Assembly (NCBI GenBank): GCA_003415625.1
Contig: PYIU01000004.1
Coordinates: 2,914,001-2,978,000, forward strand
Direction: 5' to 3'
Source: Aquanectria penicillioides
Lineage: Eukaryota > Ascomycota > Sordariomycetes > Hypocreales > Nectriaceae
Length of the DNA: 64,000 bases
A program made the position numbers and the translations under genes. The notes beneath the pieces are model-generated. The model worked only from the letters and a program-made list of their open reading frames with translations, searched no databases and was not told where the DNA came from. Shown piece after piece: positions 46,967 to 59,653 of the stretch (within the stretch, counting starts at the first letter, position 1; every line of letters begins with the position of its first letter).

Positions 46967-49405
46967 GTTGATTGCGGTTTATTGAATTAAATCAGCACAT
47001 AATACTCAGAGACAAGTCGATACAGAAACTAGCTGAAGCAGAAAGGAATGGATCGGAGCTCGAAGGAGCAGTGGGAACCGACGAAAAGAGAGGCACCTGA
47101 GAAGGTGAAGGTGAAGTTGAAGAAGCAGCAGAATGAGAAGAAGGAGAGACAGCTGAAAAGCCTGGGGGCCACTGGGGCGAGAAGGACAGAGGGGACAGCG
47201 GCATAGAAAAGAGGACCAGAAACACGGCGGACCGGGACAAAAGAGTGACAAGGGCTGGTCGAGATGAGAGAAGGGCGCGTTGGGGAGAGAGGAAGCGGAC
47301 CTTGGGCCTTTGGCCTGAGGTGTGGAATGCAATGTACTCCGTGGAGGATGTGTTTGGCGTGGCTGGGGAAGGGAGGAAGGTGCAGCTGGAACACGTTTTG
47401 CAACTGGCATCTGGCAACCGGCATCTGGCGGCGGCTGCCGGCTGGCCACTGTGGAGAAACTGACCGGCAGCTACCCAGTGTTGTGAAAATCCATGGCAAA
47501 TCACTGGCTTTTAGCCATGGCAATGCATTCCAGCTCCGTCAGGGGCAGCCTCTTCAGATACAAGTTTACACATAACGAGTAGGTATTAATGGGGCTTAGT
47601 GCTTGCTCAGCCTGGCCGCTCAATGGCATTGAAGACGAGAAGCGACACAAGAAGACCTAAAGCACTATGCCATTCGTTCAACAACTTGAGTGCCACAAGC
47701 CTTTATGTGGTGTTACGTCATCCCATTGTCACCCGGCCAGATCCAACACCAACCACTAGAATTCGGTTCCGCTTCCATGCTAACTCTCCGAGGTTCTGGA
47801 CTTTTGTTCCACATAGCGGCATGTCGTAAGCAACTGCGAGGTCACATGAGATGAGTCGAGAGTCGCCCATCGATTGATTTCAAGCTTGAGTTGTGCCAAA
47901 GATATGCTCTGAGCCTGAGTTCGGATTGTCAATTTGAAAGTGATAGACTGTGAGTTCGTGACCATGGACGGACGGGTTATCATGCTCTTTGTCAGCATTT
48001 ATCCATTGAGATAATACACAAACAGCAATCTAACAACGCTAGAACGCTAGAAGCTGTCACATACGAGAGGTAGCCAGTACACCCACCGTAGAAATGCAGG
48101 AGCCCAAGATCCCGGGCCGTCAAATCATATCTAGCAAGGATTTGAATTCCAAGGGATGTCGTTGACATTGCCCCCTTGGAAAGGGATTGGCCTAGCGTGA
48201 CGCTCTGACTAAGCACTCCTCATTGACACCGTCGCCCATCGCCTAGAGTCACCGAGCCCACCGAGGTAAGACAAATGACTGGTGTCGATAAAATGCCATC
48301 ATGTCCAATTAAGGAAAGGATTGGAGATGAACGGAAGATTGAAAATATCACAAGAGACTCCACCATCCATATGCGTAGCCCTTTGATTGGTTCAGATGTT
48401 GCCCCGATCAACCAACGCACACCACCTGAGTGGCGATGCCTTCCATGTTCAGCTAGTATGGTCTTAATTTCATTCATTGCTTCAGGTGACACAGTATATT
48501 CATCGATCCGACTCTCTCCAAGGATCTCAGCAGCGGGCCCTGTTTCGGAAATGTAGGCCAAGGAAGATGGCCAAGGCAGATCTAGTACTATTAGAGAACT
48601 CCGAGGCACTCTGGACTGGGGGACAAATTTTCCTAGCTGACACTAGGATCCTTGGGCTAGTAATATTACCGGATATGATGTTCTAATCGATGGATAGAGG
48701 CCAGGTCCCTCGCATCCCAGGGGACGAGTGAATCTAGCCAGTCCTTAGAATATGGAGTGTGATGATTAGACAGCAAACCCAGGATGGATCCACCAATTTT
48801 ACAATTCCCGCCCGAACCTTTTCTTTTATGAAAATATCGCTTGCAGTTGATCTTCACTGGATTTTTATAGTTGGTAAAGGCTCAGCCTGACACCAGGAGC
48901 TTTGAAGCGCGAGACTATGAAAGGGAAACAATACTCTACGAACCCCTTGAATCTAGGCTCCTTGTGTGTTGGTAGGTAGCCAAACATATAGACTCTAGGA
49001 GAAGTTGTTGAAGACTGAAGATGGGCTCAAAAATACACAGCGAACGTCTAGAATATTTAAAACACCAGACCTGTTTGTATTTTTTCTTCCCTTCAAACCA
49101 GTTCATTTCTTATGCGGTTCCAGGGCGAATCATTTTCCAGGCCTTCCCTGCCCAGGTTCCCTTGTTCAGGGGCCCCACCCCAGGACAGCCCCATTAACCC
49201 CACCACTTTAAGCCGACGCCACATTGCCCAGGCGCGCATTGGCGCGATTGGACGCGTCCTACCAAGACATCCCATCAGGCTTCACTTTCGTCAGTGCAAA
49301 GTCTTTCGTCGCCGCACACCACTCTGACCGACCCGACCCCTCCTAGACAAGCTAATACACTACACACGATCACATCTCCGATCATTCCGCGCGCCTCGAC
49401 GCGAA
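46967..49405. other. Divergent intergenic region between the kinase and SMC5
   Basis: The left part is the CT-rich leader of the kinase gene (read on the - strand). The middle (47.6-49.0 kb) is AT-richer and holds only short frames. A 129-codon - strand frame at 48220-48609 has no recognisable family. The right part is the SMC5 promoter. Confidence 0.5.
49252..49257. promoter_or_regulatory. MCB-like ACGCGT element upstream of SMC5
   Basis: The hexamer ACGCGT, the MluI cell-cycle box bound by MBF-type factors, lies about 150 bases before the SMC5 start, next to GGCGCG motifs. A cell-cycle-controlled SMC gene would suit it, but a single six-base match is weak evidence. Confidence 0.35.
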
Positions 49406-52400
49406 ATGGCGCCTGCTTCCTCTCGCCGACGCAGGCGCTCCGAGAGTGAGGACGGCGACGACGACTCAGCTCGATACGGCAACCCGTCACAGCCTGATGA
49501 CTCCCCAAAGCGACCAAGGATCGATGAGTCTGATAGCGAAGGCGAGGGACGCCACCGAAATGCTCCGAAGAGCACCTCCCATAGCGTACCCGGTGCCAGC
49601 AGCTCCGATGACTTCCAACCAGGCGCAATTGTCCGGGTTAGCGTCGAGAACTTTGTAACCTATGAAAAGGCCGAGTTCTTTCCTGGACCACATCTGAATA
49701 TGGTCGTCGGGCCAAACGGCACTGGAAAGAGCTCGCTGGTCTGCGCCATTTGCCTGGGCCTGGGCTATAGCCCAAAGCACCTCGGACGAGCTGGCTCCGT
49801 CAAAGAATTTGTCAAACATGGAAAGGACATTGCTACGATCGAGATTGAACTTTACAAGCGAGCCAAGGACCGCCGAAACTTTGTTGTTCGAGTACAAATT
49901 CGAAGAGAACAAAATTCCCAAAAATGGTGGCTGAACGGCAAGGAATCAAACCACAAGACAATCCAAGTATTGATGCGGAAGCTCAAGATCCAGGTGGATA
50001 ACCTATGTCAATTTTTGCCACAGGATAGGGTGGTGGAGTTTGCTGCCTGTACCCCCATCGACCTTCTGCACGAGACACTCCGTGCTGCCGCCCCGGAGGA
50101 GATGCTACACTGGCAGAAACAATTACAGGATCTTCATAAGGACAAGAAGGAGATATCCGAAGCCTCCCGGACAGACTCAGACACCTTGAAGAACCTCGAA
50201 AGTCGACAACAAGGCCTTCAGGCTGACGTTGATAGGATCCGAGAGCGTGAAGAAATTCTGGCGCAAGTGAAGAACCTCAAATCTGCACTTGTTCTTTCCA
50301 AATATCAGGAAGCTAGGGAACTTCACGCCAGTGCCAAGGAACGAAAAAAACAGGCCGAAAGGTCACTAAGGCGTCTTGAGCAAGAGAGTGGCCCTTCTCT
50401 GGTGGCAGTAAATGAGAAGCAAGAGTACGCTCAAAAAGTTGAGACTGCCATCGCCGGACGAAGGCGTGCGCTTAAAGACGCCGAAGATGCCGCCAAGAAG
50501 CTCGCTGGGGATGTTTCAACCGCCACAGAGTATGTTAAAGATTTCGATGCCAAAATTGATGCCGAGCGGAAAGATCACGAAGCAAAGAAGAAGGAAGTTG
50601 CCCAATCAAGATCAAGACTCACAGCTTTGCAAGGTGACTTGAAAAACCGACCAGAAGAGTTCAACCCGGGAGAGTTCAACCGCAATATTGTAAGTGCTCC
50701 ATTCCGAATTATCGACAGTGGGTTTAACATTGTTTGCACAGCGCGGGGAGGAGCACAAGTTGCGTGAGCTCGAAGCTGAGCAACGCGAAATTACTACACG
50801 ATGTGATGCAATTAAAACGAAAGGAAAAGAGGTAGTGACACAACTGCGTCAGGTGGAAGCAGATATCAACTCTTTCGACACTCAGCAAGGCCAACAGTTG
50901 AATTTCATGAAGAAGTACTTTCCCGAGATAGCTGCTGGATGGGAATGGGTCCAAGAACACCAATCCGAGTTTGAAAAGGAGGTTTTCGGTCCCCCGATGA
51001 TTAGCTGTTCAATCAAGGATGAGCGGTATTCCGACCAGGTCCAGGCGCTTCTTCAGGGCGATGACTTCACCTGTTTCACTGCGCAGACCAAGAATGACTA
51101 CAAGAAGTTGACAGATCAACTCTACCGTGTGATGAGCTTGTCAGCCGTAATTCGAACTTGCGCTCATCCTTTGACAGCCTTTCAGCGTCCTGTCAGTGAG
51201 GCTGAGGCAACTGAGCTGGGACTCGATGGATTCGCCATCGATTTTTTGGAGGGGCCTTCTCCAGTCTTGGCCATGCTATGCTCGGAGAAGCGACTGCATC
51301 AGTCAGGCGTGACTTTGAAGGACCACAATGATGCTCAGTATGAACGATTGATCAAGGGCGGCAAGGTTAATCAGTGGGCAGCCGGAAAGCAGTCTTTCTC
51401 TGTTCGTCGCCGCAAAGAATACGGCCCACAGGCAATGACAACAATTACAAAAAACATCCAGCCGGGCAAATTCTGGACTTCTCAACCAGTTGACACCCAG
51501 GAGAAGGATGAAATGAACAAGAAGGTTATTGAACTCCGCGGAGAAAGAGATGTCCTCAAGGATGAACTTCGAGCAGCCCAGGCCAACTCCAAGACCATCG
51601 AGGACAAGAAGCAGGAGATCCATGACATTATCGTACGCGAATGAATCAACCAATCAATGTAGTTCTGCGATTATGCTAACTGAGTTATAGGAACGTCTGA
51701 AGCGCGAGAAGAATATGCTACAGAAGGAATACCAGAAGTGGCAGTCTCTGCCCGAAAAGATAGGTTAGTGTCTTCTTCCGGCCGAGTCATTACAACATTC
51801 GCTGACATGTTGTAGAATCCGAGGAACGTGCCAAGGCCGCGCATGAGCAGGCTATGCGTGATGCTCGCAAGAACTTGGTGGAGCTGCGATACGAATGGGA
51901 TGCCGCAATCCTGCGCAGGGCTGAACTTGTCATGCGATATGTCAAGTCTATTGAGCGAATCCGAAAAGCACACCACGGGGTCCTCGAGGCGGAGATTCGT
52001 AAGATTGAGGCCACCTCCGACATTCAGGGCCTCAAAGAACGCAACCACCATATTATGGAACGCCTGGAGTCCGAGAGAGAGACTATGAACCAGGCAGCGG
52101 AGGAGGCCACCCGAACCAGAGACGCTGGGCGACAACTCTCCCAGGCAGTCACAGATATTCTCGCCGAAGAACCAGAAAAGAGAGACATATTCTCTGGTCT
52201 TGCAGAAGGGAAGAACCCCGAGGAAATGCAAATGGAGATTGATGCGGAGGAGGCCAAACTGGAGCTCATCCACGCCGCCAACCCGAACGTGCTTCGCGAG
52301 TTCGAACGCCGTGCCGTGGAGATCACTCGTCTGAGTCGCAAGATGGAAGCATCCAACGAAAAAGTCGAGAATCTTACTCGTGACATCAATCAGCTCATGA

Positions 52401-52981
52401 TTAAGTGGGAACCCAAGTTGGACGAGCTGGTGTCCAAGATTAGCGATGCCTTTGCCTACAACTTTGAGCAGATCAGCTGCGCTGGTGAAGTCCGCGTCCA
52501 CAAGGCGGAGGATTTTGATGCTTGGGCCTTGGACATTATGGTCCGCTTCCGGTATGTTATTCCCCCTATTCCTATCTCCAAAATGGAAATGTTGCTAATC
52601 GAACCCCTTAGCGAAAATGAGACTCTCCAGCAACTCACTGCCCACCGCCAATCCGGTGGTGAACGCGCCGTCTCAACAATCTTCTACCTCATGGCCTTGC
52701 AGTCCTTGGCGCAGTCGCCCTTCCGCGTCGTCGACGAGATCAATCAGGGCATGGACCCTCGCAACGAGCGCATGGTCCACGAGCGCATGGTCGAAATAGC
52801 CTGTCGCGAGCACACCAGCCAGTACTTCCTCATCACCCCCAAGCTGCTCACGGGCCTGCGCTACGACCCCAAGATGCGCATCCTCTGCATTGCCAGCGGC
52901 GAGCACATGCCCCGCGAGGGACGCAAGCTTGACTTTAGACGATGTCTGAAGGTTCAGAAGGGTTTGATGGCTGCTGCGTAA
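49406..52981 (+). CDS. smc5: SMC5, structural maintenance of chromosomes protein 5
   Basis: Core ATPase of the SMC5/6 complex, which acts in replication-fork repair and recombination in the nucleus. Five exons (49406-50689, 50742-51632, 51691-51763, 51816-52551, 52612-52981) give 1,117 residues, the normal size. The N-terminus (1-70) is charged and disordered. Walker A is GPNGTGKS (102-109), and the family-typical [12 protein letters not shown] follows in the N-terminal head. Long coiled coils flank a central hinge. The C-terminal head holds the ABC signature SGGER (1009-1013) and Walker [11 protein letters not shown] (Asp1036, Glu1037). Introns are 52, 58, 52 and 60 nt. The fourth intron (52552-52611) has a length divisible by three and no in-frame stop, so an unspliced reading frame runs through it. 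Family alignment ([22 protein letters not shown]) shows that it should be removed. Confidence 0.97.
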
Positions 52982-54023
52982 AGGGGCGGCACGACACGGG
53001 TTTTATATGGGGGTTGGCAGGTTCCTGATCTTGAGTTCCGCTTCGCGGGTTTTGGGCCAGTTAGACTTGGGCTGGTCGATTCAAAGAAGGCTTTTAGCAA
53101 GGCGAATTGGGACAGTTGGCGAATCAAGGTTGATGGTTTCGAGGAATATATACTAACTAATGTAACCTCGTTTACTTACGAGTTATGATCCTTATGAACT
53201 GAACTTTTCCTACTGCCACGTCTCGTTTAGCCGTTCCATTCACGACAATTACGGTCATCCTGAGCTCTCTCGTTCTCAGTCTTCGGCCATCGCCATTCAA
53301 GCTGATTCATCAACAATCACGTCACTGTAATCACATATAGCATAGAAGACACAGCATTTGTATAATAATATAATAAGCCCAAGAATAGAATATCGATTAT
53401 CAAGCCAAACGGAGAAAAACACTTCATTTCATCATTGACCCTCCCGCAATCCGTTTGTCTCTCGCGTCGAAGTGAAAGCTCTTTCATCAAAAAGCTTGTC
53501 TCCCAGCCCAGCACTTAGTGGGAAGTGAAGTAGAAGAAATCAAAGAAAGCCAAGCACCACGTCCGGGTACCCCATCGTTCTCAAAGTTGGTAGTTTTTTT
53601 TCCCCTGTGGAACAAAATAGAACATCTCTCTGCCCATATAGTACATGACATGGAAGGACAAGGGTGAAAAGTAAAAAAATAAAGAGAAATGGAAGAAAAA
53701 GGGAATGAAGCAGGCGAATTCCCATCCTCCTCGTTCCAAGCAAGTAGGAGTAGGAAGAGTGGGTGTGGTTAAGTCGAGCAGGCCAATGTGGACTCAAACG
53801 GCGAGAGGGTCGGCGATTTGAAAACAGGGAATGGTATAAAAGTTGTGCACAAAAACACCATGGGCAGAACCGTGGGACGACCGAAACTCCAATATCGCTT
53901 TTGCGAAGGTCAAGTAGGATGTACAGACGCGAAAAATAACAGCCAATCGTCCAGGCGAACTAGAATCTAGCGGCGGGTATATTGCGTCGTGAATGCATAT
54001 CGATATCCAGAACCAGCTTTGGA
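52982..54023. other. Convergent 3' ends of SMC5 and the Tea1-like gene
   Basis: About 1 kb of AT-richer sequence between two converging stop codons. It holds both 3' UTRs and no supported gene. Confidence 0.6.
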
Positions 54024-57000
54024 TCAACCATGTCGGGATTTTCCTCCATCATCCTGATGCTCTTCTGTATCGAGTCTCTTGCGCCAATCAGCTAGGCTCT
54101 CGCTGAGGCCGATGCTGGCGGCAGTGTCATCATCCTTCTTGACGCTTGAGGTGGATTCAAAATCAAAGTTTGTGCTCAGACGATAGTTCTGATTGGTAGC
54201 CTCCCATCGACTCCTGAGCGTCTCAAGCTCGTTGGCGAGGTTATCTAGAGCGGCACTGTTCCTAGCTTCCAGGCTGTTTTTGCCAGTGCCCTCATAGATA
54301 CTCTCACCCTCGGAGCTCTCGTGTCGTGAATGGCCCAGAGTAATTCCGTTAGTGCCCGTCTCGGAGTTCACGCTAGGAACCTGGCGACTGCGTCGCCGAT
54401 AGTTGTCGACAGAATGTTCGACTTGGTCAAGAAGCAGGGCAACCTTCTGTTCAGCGTCGCTTGCACGCTGCTCCAGAAGAGAGTTTTCTGACTGAAGCTC
54501 CTCCAGGTCTTTGCGGTGGGAGGCAAGCCTATGCATAGCTTCTTCGTTGTTCCTGAGGGCGTCATCACGTTCCCTCTTGCTCTGGTGCAGTTCTGCCCCA
54601 AGGGCAACTAGTCTCTTCTCCAGTTCGGCCCCAGAGGTCCTCAGCTCAGACTGCAAGGCACCGATCTGGGTTTGCAGAGAGGCCTTCTCTGCCTCCCAAT
54701 TAGCCGAAGCACCAGATCTCTCATTGCTGGACTCGAGACGGTCTTCAAGCTCTTGAAGTTCTGACTTGAGACGTCCGTTATCTGCCTTGTACCGAGAGAG
54801 CTGCTCCTTGAGTTGCTTTAGCATTTTCTCAGTTCCCTTGACGTAGTGAACAGCAGATTGATAATCGCTCTCGAGCTGAGACAGCTTCTCACGATACGCC
54901 GATTCGGACTCTTGGGCTTGAATGGCAAATGCCTGTTTAGTTTCTTCATGCGCAGCATTGGCGCTCGCAATTTGTGCCTCTAGATCTCGGACACGGTTCA
55001 AGTCTGGAGAGTTTGTACGAGGGCTGGTAAGACCACGCGCGCGGATGGCACCAGTAGGGCTTATACCTCGCTCACTCAGGATATTCTTGAGGGCGTTGTG
55101 CTGCACAGTCATAGCATTGGTCTCGAGTTGTTGAGCAGCAAGCTGGTTCTTCAGGTCCGTGTTGGCAGCTTGTAAACCTTGTGTGTCCCTCAAGGCCGAC
55201 TGCAGTTGTCTGCGGATGCTGACGCCTTCGCGGCTTGACTGTTCCTGATACTGCTCTAGTCCGGCGATTCGCTCCTCCGCCGCACGAAGCTTATCGGCCG
55301 CGGCATCGGCTTCTTGCTGATACTTCTTGACCAAACCAGTTGAGGTTTCAAGCTGAGATTGCAGTGCTGTGGCGCGCTCGGAGTCCGCCCTACTGGGGCT
55401 TGAAACATCCCTGGCAGAAAGCTTGTCAAGGCCGGATAGCACCGCCTGACGGTGTGTCCGTGCTTCAGCAGCGTGCTTCTCAGAGATTTCTTCAGCATCG
55501 TGTAGACGTTGAGTTACAGCAACAAGCTCGGCGGTCCGGGCCTCGTGCTCAATCTTGAGCTTGTTCAATTGGCTCTCTAGTGTCTCCTTCAAGCCACGCT
55601 CTTCAGTAAGCTTCGACTCTAGATGAGTCTTGGCCTCCTCAGAAGACATGATAGCCGCCCTGAGTGTATCAAAAGTGTCTTGGTGGTCTTTGGAGCTCCC
55701 GACAGCTTCGTCGTATCTAGTGGCGAAGTCGTCCTTCTCGATCCGCAGTAGCTCTAGTGCTGCAACAGCTTCGGCAGCTGAAACTGATTGTTGTCGAACT
55801 TCCTGTTGAGTGAGGTGAAGTTCTGCCTTGAGACGTTCCACTTCTCCCGACGTCTGTTGCTTGAAGTTTTCTAGATCCACCATCCTGCGTTGAGCAGCAT
55901 TGGTCGTATCATCAGCCAATGAACGAGCCCTTCTCTCCCCCTCCAACTCGGCCCTAACGGTTTCAAGCCTTGTTTGAAGGTCCTTCTGAAGGTGCAGTGC
56001 TGAGCCTAGTTTCCTACTCATCTCGCTGGACCTAGCCTCAGCGTCGCCTCGGTCGCTGTCAAGCTGCGGGGTGCTTGCAGCGCTGCCACCCATATGAGCA
56101 GCCAACTTGGCCTTTGCATACACAGCCTCCTGAATAGCAGCATCGCGTTGCTTCTCTGCTTCGGCGATTTGTCTAGCCGCAAGAATAGCTTGCTTGTCTA
56201 CGGCACTCTGAACATTCGCAAGCTCTGTGCGCATTGTTAGTAGAGCTTCAATAAGAGGTCGGTCTTCGTCATCAAAGGTCTCAGTAGCCTTGTTTTCGAG
56301 TACAGGACTATAAGAAGTGTTGGGAACATAGCCGGCCTTTCGAGCAAGTTCAAGTTCAGAGGCATACCACGCATTCCGATTGCGGGCTGAATCAAGCTCT
56401 TTGAGAAGCACAACAGTCTGGGAGTTTCGGGCCGATGATCGCCTAGAAAGAGGATTACTAGGTTGTCGGGTAGGCTGAGGTGGAGAGGCTGGTCGTTGAA
56501 CTGGCTTGGGGTTAGGATCCAGTGAGTGGTCCATAGAACCAGGGCCTCGGCTGGGTCGAGTCGGTTTGGGCTTCGTCTGATCCCCGTTCGGCTGCTCCTG
56601 TTTCGATCCAGTTCTTGCCACCTGCTGGGGGGGCGGTGCTCGTGTGCCATTCGCCACGGGAGCTTCTGTTTCGCTAATAACTTCGCGTGCAATGGGTGAT
56701 GGGTTCGCAGTGACTTTAGGAGAGATATTAGTTCGCTCATTCGACTGTGCGCGGACTCGTCCCATAGGAGATGTGTCGACGGTGGGTCTGGCTGGTGTAG
56801 GGCCCTGGGGAGGAGGGCCTGAAGGTGCGGTAGAGGGTGCTGCCCTTGGAAGTTTCGATCCGCCTGGTGCAGCATTTAGAGGCCCTTGAGCCTCTGGAAC
56901 ATTCGTCGGCGATTTATGGCCGTTTGGGGGAGCCGAAGGGCCCCCGGTGATAATCTTCCTGGCCTCCGGGGGTCCATTTGAGCCATCGCGCAGGGGAAGT

Positions 57001-58326
57001 TGACGAGTCGGGCCACTTGCTTCCCCAGCGCTGGGACGCCGTGCCTGTGTTATTCTCTGGGTGGTTTGTTGTGCATCGTTGGGGTAGCGGATTTTCGAAG
57101 TATCGAGAACGTAGAGGATTCCAAGGTCACTGGCACTTGCAGAGGCTGAGCTTGGTTCGCCGCCAAGAACCACAATCGACTTGCCGACCGTTGTCATGCT
57201 ATGACCAGACCGGGGTGAAGGGGAAGGGCCCATGTTTTGGAACGTGTACCATCTCCGAGAAGAAATCCTGAAGGCTGCGAGATCACCTAGATCTGTTCCT
57301 TCCTCTGTCCGGCCTCCGAACACATACATTACGTCGTCGACAAGGGCGGCAGCATGGCCTTCGCGAGGAGCGGGGATATAGCCTATACAATCCAGTTGCG
57401 TCCACTTGTTGAAGGCTGGATCGTAACACCAGACATCGTTGAACCACTGAAAGCCATTGGTTCCACCAAAACTGATTCTCCGTTAGTGCGACATCACAAG
57501 ACGTTCTGGAGTGGCAAACAGAACTTACAGGTACATCCGATCGTTGTACGTAACCATGCTGTGGTTCGTGCGCGCAGCAGGGATCTTTGGTGACGCCTCG
57601 CCCGCGACAAGAATCTCCCAACGATTGTTGGGCATTTGCAGCTGATTCAGGTCGAATGCAGAGAGATCGTTCATAAAATATCCCTCCACCTGGCCACCGA
57701 AAATAAAAATCTTGGAGCCCAGGATATTCAAAGTGTGTCCATACCGGCCTGACGGACGCGGACCAGCTGGAAGAGCTCGGGACCATTGTCGCGTTGCTTG
57801 GCGATATTAGTCAAGGCCCACTTTGTAAGGGGAGGCGAAGGCGACTTACAGGTATTGAGCAGGTAGAGGGTCTCGTCCAGGACATCGGCTTCGTCAATCT
57901 TGGTGTCGCCACCGTAGACAATGAAGGCGTTGCCGACGAGCAAACTACAGTGGCCAACTCTCGGTCCCGGTCCTTCAGCAGTCGTAGCGAGGGGGTAGCA
58001 AGCCATATTGCCGCCAGCTTCGATCATCCACAAGTCACCCTTGACGGTCGAACTGTTGATTAAACCTCCCATCATGTACACATCGCCCTCCTTAGAGGAG
58101 ACAGAATTCACTGCGGCCCCATATCGAGGAAAGGGACTCATGTGTGACGAGGTGTACGTTAATCGTCGCTGAGACCATGGGTAGAGCGAGGCGTTGGAGC
58201 CATTCTGGGGGCTATTTCGAAACTACAACGAGTTAGCAGGCGTCATTGAGATGATCCGCAACAGCGACCAGATGCTATCGGTAGGGAACGTACTGGGAGA
58301 TCGCTGTGTTGTTGCTGTTGTTGTGA

Positions 58327-58366
<40 letters not shown>

Positions 58367-58662
58367 GTCTGCGGCTGTGTCTGCGGCTGTGTCTGCGGCT
58401 GTGTCTGCGGCTGTGGTTGTTGCGCAGTCTGATCCGCGCTTCCGGTGCGACGGCTGTGACCTTGGTCGGGGCTTCCAGTGCTCCCATCATTGTCGATGGA
58501 GTTTAGGCTACCGGTCGGGGTCGCGCGGTGCTGGACGGCGTTCTTCTCTGCAATGCGAGCGCTTGCGCTCTGGATGGAGCCCTGGGAGCCAGAGTTGGAG
58601 TTTCCATCGCGAGTACCCAAAGACCTCTCCGGGTGCTTTTTCGACTTGAACAGGAAGGCCAT
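54024..58662 (-). CDS. tea1: Tea1/TeaA-type kelch-repeat cell-end marker
   Basis: In fission yeast and Aspergillus, Tea1/TeaA rides microtubule plus ends to the cell tip and marks the growth site. Four exons (58662-58294, 58222-57850, 57796-57529, 57471-54024) with introns of 71, 53 and 57 nt give 1,485 residues, very close to the size of known TeaA proteins. Order of parts: a basic start MAFLFKSKKH; a Gln-rich segment with TQPQ repeats and a poly-Q run (about 80-120); the conserved entry QRRLTYTSSH...SPFPRYGAAVNS; kelch repeats (about 145-400) with GG-turns such as VYMMGG, FIVYGG, IFIFGG, YVFGG and VVLGG; a Pro/Ser-rich linker; and a long coiled coil to near the C-terminus (Glu/Leu/Gln heptads from about residue 650 onwards). 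The end is short and polar, without a CAAX box (ends SRHG). Membrane anchoring would need partners such as a TeaR-type protein. Confidence 0.96.
58328..58418 (-). repeat. CAG/poly-Q run and 12-bp TQPQ repeat in tea1 exon 1
   Basis: In the Tea1-like reading frame, four 12-bp units encode TQPQ and run directly into about thirteen Gln codons, mostly CAG, then SQQQQQ. The array is in frame and probably length-variable between strains. Confidence 0.9.
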
Positions 58663-59597
58663 GTTGATGAAGCAGCCGCTCGGCGGCGGGGAATTGGCTT
58701 GGGAGTCAGCACTCTCGGCTGCAGCGATGCAAAAGGACTAGTCGATAGGCGATGTGGTCGTGACTCGGCAGTCGTCGTGTGTAAGAGGGTATCACGGGGA
58801 GCAGAAGGCGGCCAAGGCGAGCGAAGGCGAAAGCGTGTAGGATGGCGTTGGCGTTGGCGTAGGGGTGGGCGGCGTTGGGGACGACCTGATCGGGGGAACA
58901 ATCCCAGCCGTCGATGCAGGAACGAGGGAAACCGGATTCGAGGCTCGAGATGGCTGGGCCAGCATCGGATGGAAGCGCACAAGGAAAGGGTTCGTCGTGG
59001 AAATTTTGTGGTTCAACCTCCCGAATTTTTGGGGAGGATGGGGGGAGGGGGTTGGAAACGAACGTGGATGGATGCGCTCCAACACGCCGTCGAGGAGCGA
59101 GGACCCTGATTCGTGCTGGCGGCCTGGCAAGCGGTCGCTGGGGCGAGTTCGGGGCGGTCGGGGCGGTCGGGGGTAAGATGAAAGAAGTCTCCCTGGGACG
59201 CTGGATGATGGAAGCGCCGTTGTATTCGTACGGGCGGGGTGATGATGAGAGACGAGAAAACGACGACGGGGGGATGGTGATGCCGGCGGGAAGTTGGCCA
59301 AAGGCGTCAGCCGTCCGTCGTTGGATGCTTCGCAGTCAGTCGCTCCAACCACGTACGGACGGACAGGCACTGAAATTCTGCCACTTCTGCCCTCACTGGA
59401 CGCCGCCTCCTGTAACCTCCAGGACCTCCACCTTGACTGGGCTCTGGGGCTGCTGTTCCTGGCGCAGTGGCACCCCAGTGCAGCAGCCGGGGCCACAGCC
59501 TACGGTGCTGTCGCTTTGTCGAGCCACGTCCCAGCCAATCGCGGATCTCGCCTGCGCTAGCCTGCCCCATCCTGGCCCACCCCAAACGACATTTTTA

Positions 59598-59653
59598 GGG
59601 GTTGCAGGCTTTGCAGGCTTCGCAGGCTTTGCAGGCTCTGCAGGCCTTGCAGC
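59598..59653. repeat. GCAGGCTTT-like 9-bp repeat
   Basis: About six imperfect copies of GCAGGCTTT/GCAGGCCTT in tandem. They create spurious Gln-Ala-Leu frames. Confidence 0.75.
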
